In this document: positions 59,971-64,000 of the stretch, in pieces | Layout: each line of letters opens with the position of its first letter | Position numbering within the stretch: position 1 is the first letter of the stretch | Assembly: GCA_015680685.1 (NCBI GenBank) | Contig: MNCI01033354.1 | Location: 102,762-166,761 of the forward strand | Length of the DNA: 64,000 nucleotides | Origin: Gnetum montanum | Taxonomy: Eukaryota > Streptophyta > Gnetopsida > Gnetales > Gnetaceae | Direction: 5' to 3' | The notes under the pieces: generated by a model | Database searches by the model: none | What the model was told of the DNA's origin: nothing | The model's input: the letters and a program-made list of their open reading frames with translations, nothing else | Translations under genes and position numbers: made by a program

Positions 59971-60829
59971 NNNNNNNNNNNNNNNNNNNNNNNNNNNNNN
60001 NNNNNNNNNNNNNNNNNNNNNNNNNNNNNNNNNNNNNNNNNNNNNNNNNNNNNNNNNNNNNNNNNNNNNNNNNNNNNNNNNNNNNNNNNNNNNNNNNNNN
60101 NNNNNNNNNNNNNNNNNNNNNNNNNNNNNNNNNNNNNNNNNNNNNNNNNNNNNNNNNNNNNNNNNNNNNNNNNNNNNNNNNNNNNNNNNNNNNNNNNNNN
60201 NNNNNNNNNNNNNNNNNNNNNNNNNNNNNNNNNNNNNNNNNNNNNNNNNNNNNNNNNNNNNNNNNNNNNNNNNNNNNNNNNNNNNNNNNNNNNNNNNNNN
60301 NNNNNNNNNNNNNNNNNNNNNNNNNNNNNNNNNNNNNNNNNNNNNNNNNNNNNNNNNNNNNNNNNNNNNNNNNNNNNNNNNNNNNNNNNNNNNNNNNNNN
60401 NNNNNNNNNNNNNNNNNNNNNNNNNNNNNNNNNNNNNNNNNNNNNNNNNNNNNNNNNNNNNNNNNNNNNNNNNNNNNNNNNNNNNNNNNNNNNNNNNNNN
60501 NNNNNNNNNNNNNNNNNNNNNNNNNNNNNNNNNNNNNNNNNNNNNNNNNNNNNNNNNNNNNNNNNNNNNNNNNNNNNNNNNNNNNNNNNNNNNNNNNNNN
60601 NNNNNNNNNNNNNNNNNNNNNNNNNNNNNNNNNNNNNNNNNNNNNNNNNNNNNNNNNNNNNNNNNNNNNNNNNNNNNNNNNNNNNNNNNNNNNNNNNNNN
60701 NNNNNNNNNNNNNNNNNNNNNNNNNNNNNNNNNNNNNNNNNNNNNNNNNNNNNNNNNNNNNNNNNNNNNNNNNNNNNNNNNNNNNNNNNNNNNNNNNNNN
60801 NNNNNNNNNNNNNNNNNNNNNNNNNNNNN
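59971..60829. other. Assembly gap, 859 N
   Basis: Continuous N. Any frame drawn across it is meaningless. It may hide the second end, or a second LTR, of element D. Confidence 1.
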
Positions 60830-61100
60830 AATTGAACAAAATAGGAACTCTCAACAACTCACAGTACTTTGCAAAGTTGGCTGAATCTCTTTAAGATAAG
60901 TCATTTATAGTTTTACAAACAACCCAATCATTTCATTTTTCACAACAACATACCACAACAGCACACACACATACTCACATTAACTACTAAGTCTATTTGG
61001 AGGTATCTGGGCCTTGGTGTTGCTAGAGACCTGCAAGCACCTAAATCCTATTCGAGGACACTCGTTGGTGGTTGCGTCCCAAATGGCCGCCAACAAATAT

Positions 61101-61560
61101 ATTATAGTGTTATTACTTATGGAGCATCTTATAATTTCCCATTTATGACTTGCCTTTTAGACAAATTCTCTATGCTAATGAATGGTAAATCAATCCATGT
61201 CTAAGAATTGGCTGATTTTCCATAGTACTCAGATCTTTCACTAAGAAAGAATGTTAACGTGGACAATCAAATTTAGAATTTTAATTATGAGGACATTTTA
61301 TTCAATCAACATGAAAACAGCATTAAAGGTAGGCTCAAGAATTTTAAAAATGGTAGGAATAGGAAGAAGAATCTAAGGAAGATGAAAGTTCAGAGGATTC
61401 TAAGAAAAATGGATTCAGAATGGTGAACAACAGACCACAGTACCTGCTCAAGTGACAACTACGGTTGAATATAATCAATCTTTAGGGAAAAAAGTTCTAA
61501 GAAAAATCAATTTCACTATACAATGTCAACTAGTCTCATCAAGTTAGCTTTTAATTAACC
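61101..61560 (+). pseudogene. ORF3 of X1, C-terminal part
   Basis: Continues 58181 after D: SVITYGASYNFPFMTCL matches RVICYGEVYNCLFMTWL of X2; then SIHV, an acidic stretch (EESKEDESSED) and VPAQVTTTVEY. At least one frameshift. Confidence 0.55.
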
Positions 61561-61679
61561 TATTTGAAGCATTATAGGACCAAGGTTTTTTCATTCTTGT
61601 TTAGCCTTAAGCTACATGAATTCCTCCCCACAAAAATATTAAAGATTTTACTCAATTTTCTTATGTTTATATATAAATG

Positions 61680-61716
61680 TGATAAGAAGAATATTATGTT
61701 TATTTGGGAAAATTTT
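61680..61716 (+). other. Purine-rich tract before the X1 3' LTR
   Basis: GATAAGAAGAATATTATG then TTTGGGAAAATTTT, directly before TGTTGTAAC. Lines up with 42775-42730 of X2. Confidence 0.45.
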
Positions 61717-64000
61717 TGTTGTAACAATTGCCACTTTCACAAAGGACTTGGATTATTAGGTTTAATTCTTTACATAATATTCCACGACTTTCAAAGATTG
61801 ATATACTCACATGATGAGATTGAAATAAGATTTTTCGTACTATATTTGTGTGCAAAAAATGAGTCCTAACCAAAGGTAAATTTAAAAGGAATTTTTTACA
61901 AAGATGCTATAAAGATTAAAGTCTTTGTGATCAAATTTTTTTGAGATAAAAGGTTTTAAAGTTGAATAAACAAGCTCAAAATATTCTACTCTATTAATCA
62001 TATAAGCTCATGAAGTTTTAGTTAGTTTAAGAAGCTAGGGTTTTGATTTATATCTAACATGGTATGGAATAGTTGAATTAACTACAAAGAGAAAAATTTT
62101 ATAAGCTTAACCTAGATCAAGGGGACATTTTCTTAGTTTTTTATTAGAATTGAGACTTTAAAAATGGATTCATAAAGCCTAAAGATTAGTTTTATCTCAA
62201 AGGTTAACATTAGGACAAACAGTTAAGCACAAAAAATGATGATGCTTACCATTTCGGAAAAAGGGCTTAATCTAGAGTTGATTTAATTTTCCCACATCAT
62301 TTTAAGTATGTAAAGTGGATTCATAGAATCAAAAAACTACTGTATGAAGGATTTATAAAATTTTTCCACAAACCATAATGAACTTGATTAATGATAGAGA
62401 AAAAAATGATTCATTAAGTAAGAGTTCCACATTAGCTCATAGAGGAGGTTCCTAGAACCAAAAATTAACTCTAGAAAATGGTTCTACTCAAGTCAGCTTC
62501 ATAGGATTAAAGCATAAGGAAAGATTAAAATTATCTTTTTGTATGTGAATCCCATATGACACATAAGGCCTCTTGTAAATTAGGTTAGTAGAACCAAGAA
62601 CTAGTTTTAAGAAAAGCACAATGAATGGTTCCGCCAAGTTAACTCTATTCATATGAAAAGATTTGCAGGGTTAAAAAATAGTTCTACAAAAGAGCTTTAT
62701 AAACAAGATCTTAAGTTATTTCTTACTTTGATAGGTCAATTATCAAAGTAAAAACTCATAGGAGTTTGATCATGTGATTGATAGAACCAAAATTTGGTTC
62801 TATAATCAAGTACAAAATAGGTTTAACCACATCAAATTCAATGTAAAATGAGTATATAGAACTTGAATTTAGCTCTACAAACAAGTTTAAAATTAATTCT
62901 ATAAGCCATGTCATAATTCAAAGAAGAGCTCAAAATGAGGTGTTGTTTGTAGAATCAAAAAATGGTTCTATAAGAAATGCACTTTTTGGTTCGACCACAT
63001 CAAATAATTATGTGGCAAAGGCTTCATAGAACCAAAACATGGTTTTATAAAAAGGATCTATGAACAAAGACATATGCCAAAAGCTCTTAAGGGATACTAT
63101 GCACTTACTTCCACTTTAAAAATCAATTATTAAAGTGATGTCATGTCATATATCATGATGTGGAAGTTTGATTACATGGCTCATAGAGCTAAAATTTGGT
63201 TCTACAAGCAAGTGTGAAAGCAACTCTATCATGTCGACTTATTCATAGAATCAATCTATAAATCTAAAACTTAGCCTCATGAAGAAGCTTAACATTAGCT
63301 CTACCACATTAGTTTCTAAAAAGTTAGTTACTTCATTAAGCTAAGTTTTCTTTCAAAAGAAAGATTTAAAGCTTTTTCCATGATCATTTTTATGAAAAGT
63401 TCATAGAACCAAAAGGTGGTTTTATGAAATAGCTTTAGAAATAAAAAGACTAAACTAACCCATACATTAAAGGCTCTACCATGTAATCTTTTAGCCCTGA
63501 TTTGTATTATCAAAATCCAATTCTACAAATATAGACAAAAATGGTTCTATGACTCACATCATTCTTAGATGACATTAGCTCCTTAAAAGCACAAATTCAT
63601 AGAACCAAAATTAGATTCTAAGTGAGCACAAAAATAGTTTCACCATGTCAACTCATAGAACTATTTTATGAAACAAAAAATTAGCTCTTCAAATAGACTT
63701 AAAATCAGTTCTACAAACCACATCAACTTTTGGAAATTAATAAGCTCATTGAAATAGGAAAGTAAATTTAAAAAGATAAACCTCAAGGAAACTCTACCAT
63801 GTCAACTTCTATATAATGCTAGTTTCTAGAACCAAAAATTGATTCTACAAGAAAAGCCAAAATGATTCTACAAGTAATATTAAGACAATTAGAGATCATC
63901 TTAGACCCACCAAGAATTATGCACATGTACACTATACTTTTAATCTATCTTAGCAAGTTATAAAGTAGAGGTAAAAGAGTATGATGTAGCACATAGAAAT
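61717..64000 (+). repeat. 3' LTR of X1, cut by the window end
   Basis: TGTTGTAACAATTGCCACTT matches the outer end of the X2 LTRs (complement of 57547-57520). The first 600 bases align with 57547-56950. Near the window end, the bases around CACCAAGAATTATGCAC at 63914 match the complement of 39268 and 55220. The LTR ORF should begin just past the window. Confidence 0.75.
62330..63860 (+). repeat. Array of short palindromes in the X1 3' LTR
   Basis: At least ten units in which TAGAACCAAA (or a near form) is followed within 0-6 bases by its complement. The best is 62781-62803: perfect 11-bp arms around one base (A, 62792). Others lie at 62453, 62588, 62950, 63026, 63184, 63404, 63600 and 63827. 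Between units another word recurs, like ACCATGTCAACT. Spacing 50-200 bases. Confidence 0.8.

Larger units (their letters stand above)
58186..61095. mobile_element. Element D, LTR-type insertion with gene-like cargo
   Basis: Ends TGTTGGC and GCCAACA, perfect 7-bp inverted termini, with near-match duplications GATAT (58181-58185) and AATAT (61096-61100). X1 ORF3 resumes at once, and X2 shows the uninterrupted site near 43325-43345. The inverted similarity extends a few bases further (CATTTGG at both ends). The interior has higher GC than its surroundings at 58600-58920 and 59400-59580, and an 859-N gap. No retroelement domain is seen. Confidence 0.7.
13000..64000 (+). mobile_element. Element X1, large Ty3/gypsy retrotransposon split by three insertions
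   Basis: Pieces in order on +: truncated 5' LTR 13000-14370, PBS 14384, gag, copia insertion, protease, RNase H-like domain, RT with YLDD, RNase H and integrase to 25350, X2 insertion, integrase C-terminus 57549-57960, ORF3 58032-58181, D insertion, ORF3 61101-61560, 3' LTR from 61717 past the window end. Each rejoin is confirmed by the continuous counterpart in X2. It has lost most of its 5' LTR and cannot be active. Confidence 0.85.

Noticed and set aside
59894-60857. Two open frames of about 300 codons, one on each strand
   Set aside because: They run through the 859-N gap, so their openness is an artefact of unknown bases.
62330-63860. CRISPR-like array (regularly repeated short palindromes)
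   Set aside because: Units are divergent, spacing is irregular, no cas genes are present, and the array is part of a plant LTR found three times.

Overview
The window looks like nuclear DNA of a land plant with a large, repeat-rich genome. It is AT-rich and has no intact host gene, rRNA or tRNA. Nearly every stretch belongs to an LTR retrotransposon, and almost every reading frame is broken by stops of the kind left by cytosine deamination (CGA/CAG/CAA to stop, TGG to stop). Old, deep, unremoved nesting fits a gymnosperm best, but that is only an inference; no species-level marker is visible. Element names (A, B, C, D, E, G, X1, X2) are mine.

Layout: (1) 1-5477, 3' part of element A on +: gag tail, internal promoter-like block, ORF2, PPT and LTR. 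(2) 5483-13000, element E and what follows: internal promoter-like block, intron, ORF2 copy, LTR and a tRNA-Asp-type PBS, then a leader with a copia solo LTR and a decayed gag. (3) 13000-64000, old Ty3/gypsy element X1 on +, split by three insertions: a gag-only copia element at 15631-21390, the complete but dead relative X2 (minus) at about 25351-57547 inside the X1 integrase gene, and element D at 58186-61095 inside X1 ORF3. X1 resumes after each; its 3' LTR starts near 61717 and runs off the window. (4) X2 is itself split: solo LTR C (25930-26799), complete non-autonomous element B (29640-38588) and an unclassified 1.16-kb segment (40524-41680) lie in its 3' LTR, and solo LTR G (46818-49124) lies in its RNase H gene. 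For most of these the uninterrupted site is visible in the sister copy of X in this window, so the nesting is read from sequence rather than assumed.

How the parts work together: X is a gag-PR-RNaseH-RT-RNaseH-INT-ORF3 element with LTRs of about 6.4 kb. Each LTR carries a long coding region (N-terminal domain plus coiled coil) and an array of short palindromes. A, B and E have tRNA-Asp primer sites of the Tat/Athila type where the PBS is visible, gag but no visible pol, and a separate downstream transcription unit: promoter-like block, small intron, then ORF2 resembling the proteins annotated as putative plant transposon protein plus a coiled coil. Across A, B, C, E and the copia family the promoters hold arrays of GAYRTC hexamers whose exact form is family-specific and matches between LTR and internal promoter within an element. 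The most interesting possibility here is an element-encoded protein paired with element-specific motif arrays; that pairing is inference.

Boundaries were found by reading repeats by eye. Those marked approximate may be off by tens of bases. No percent identities or ages were computed.
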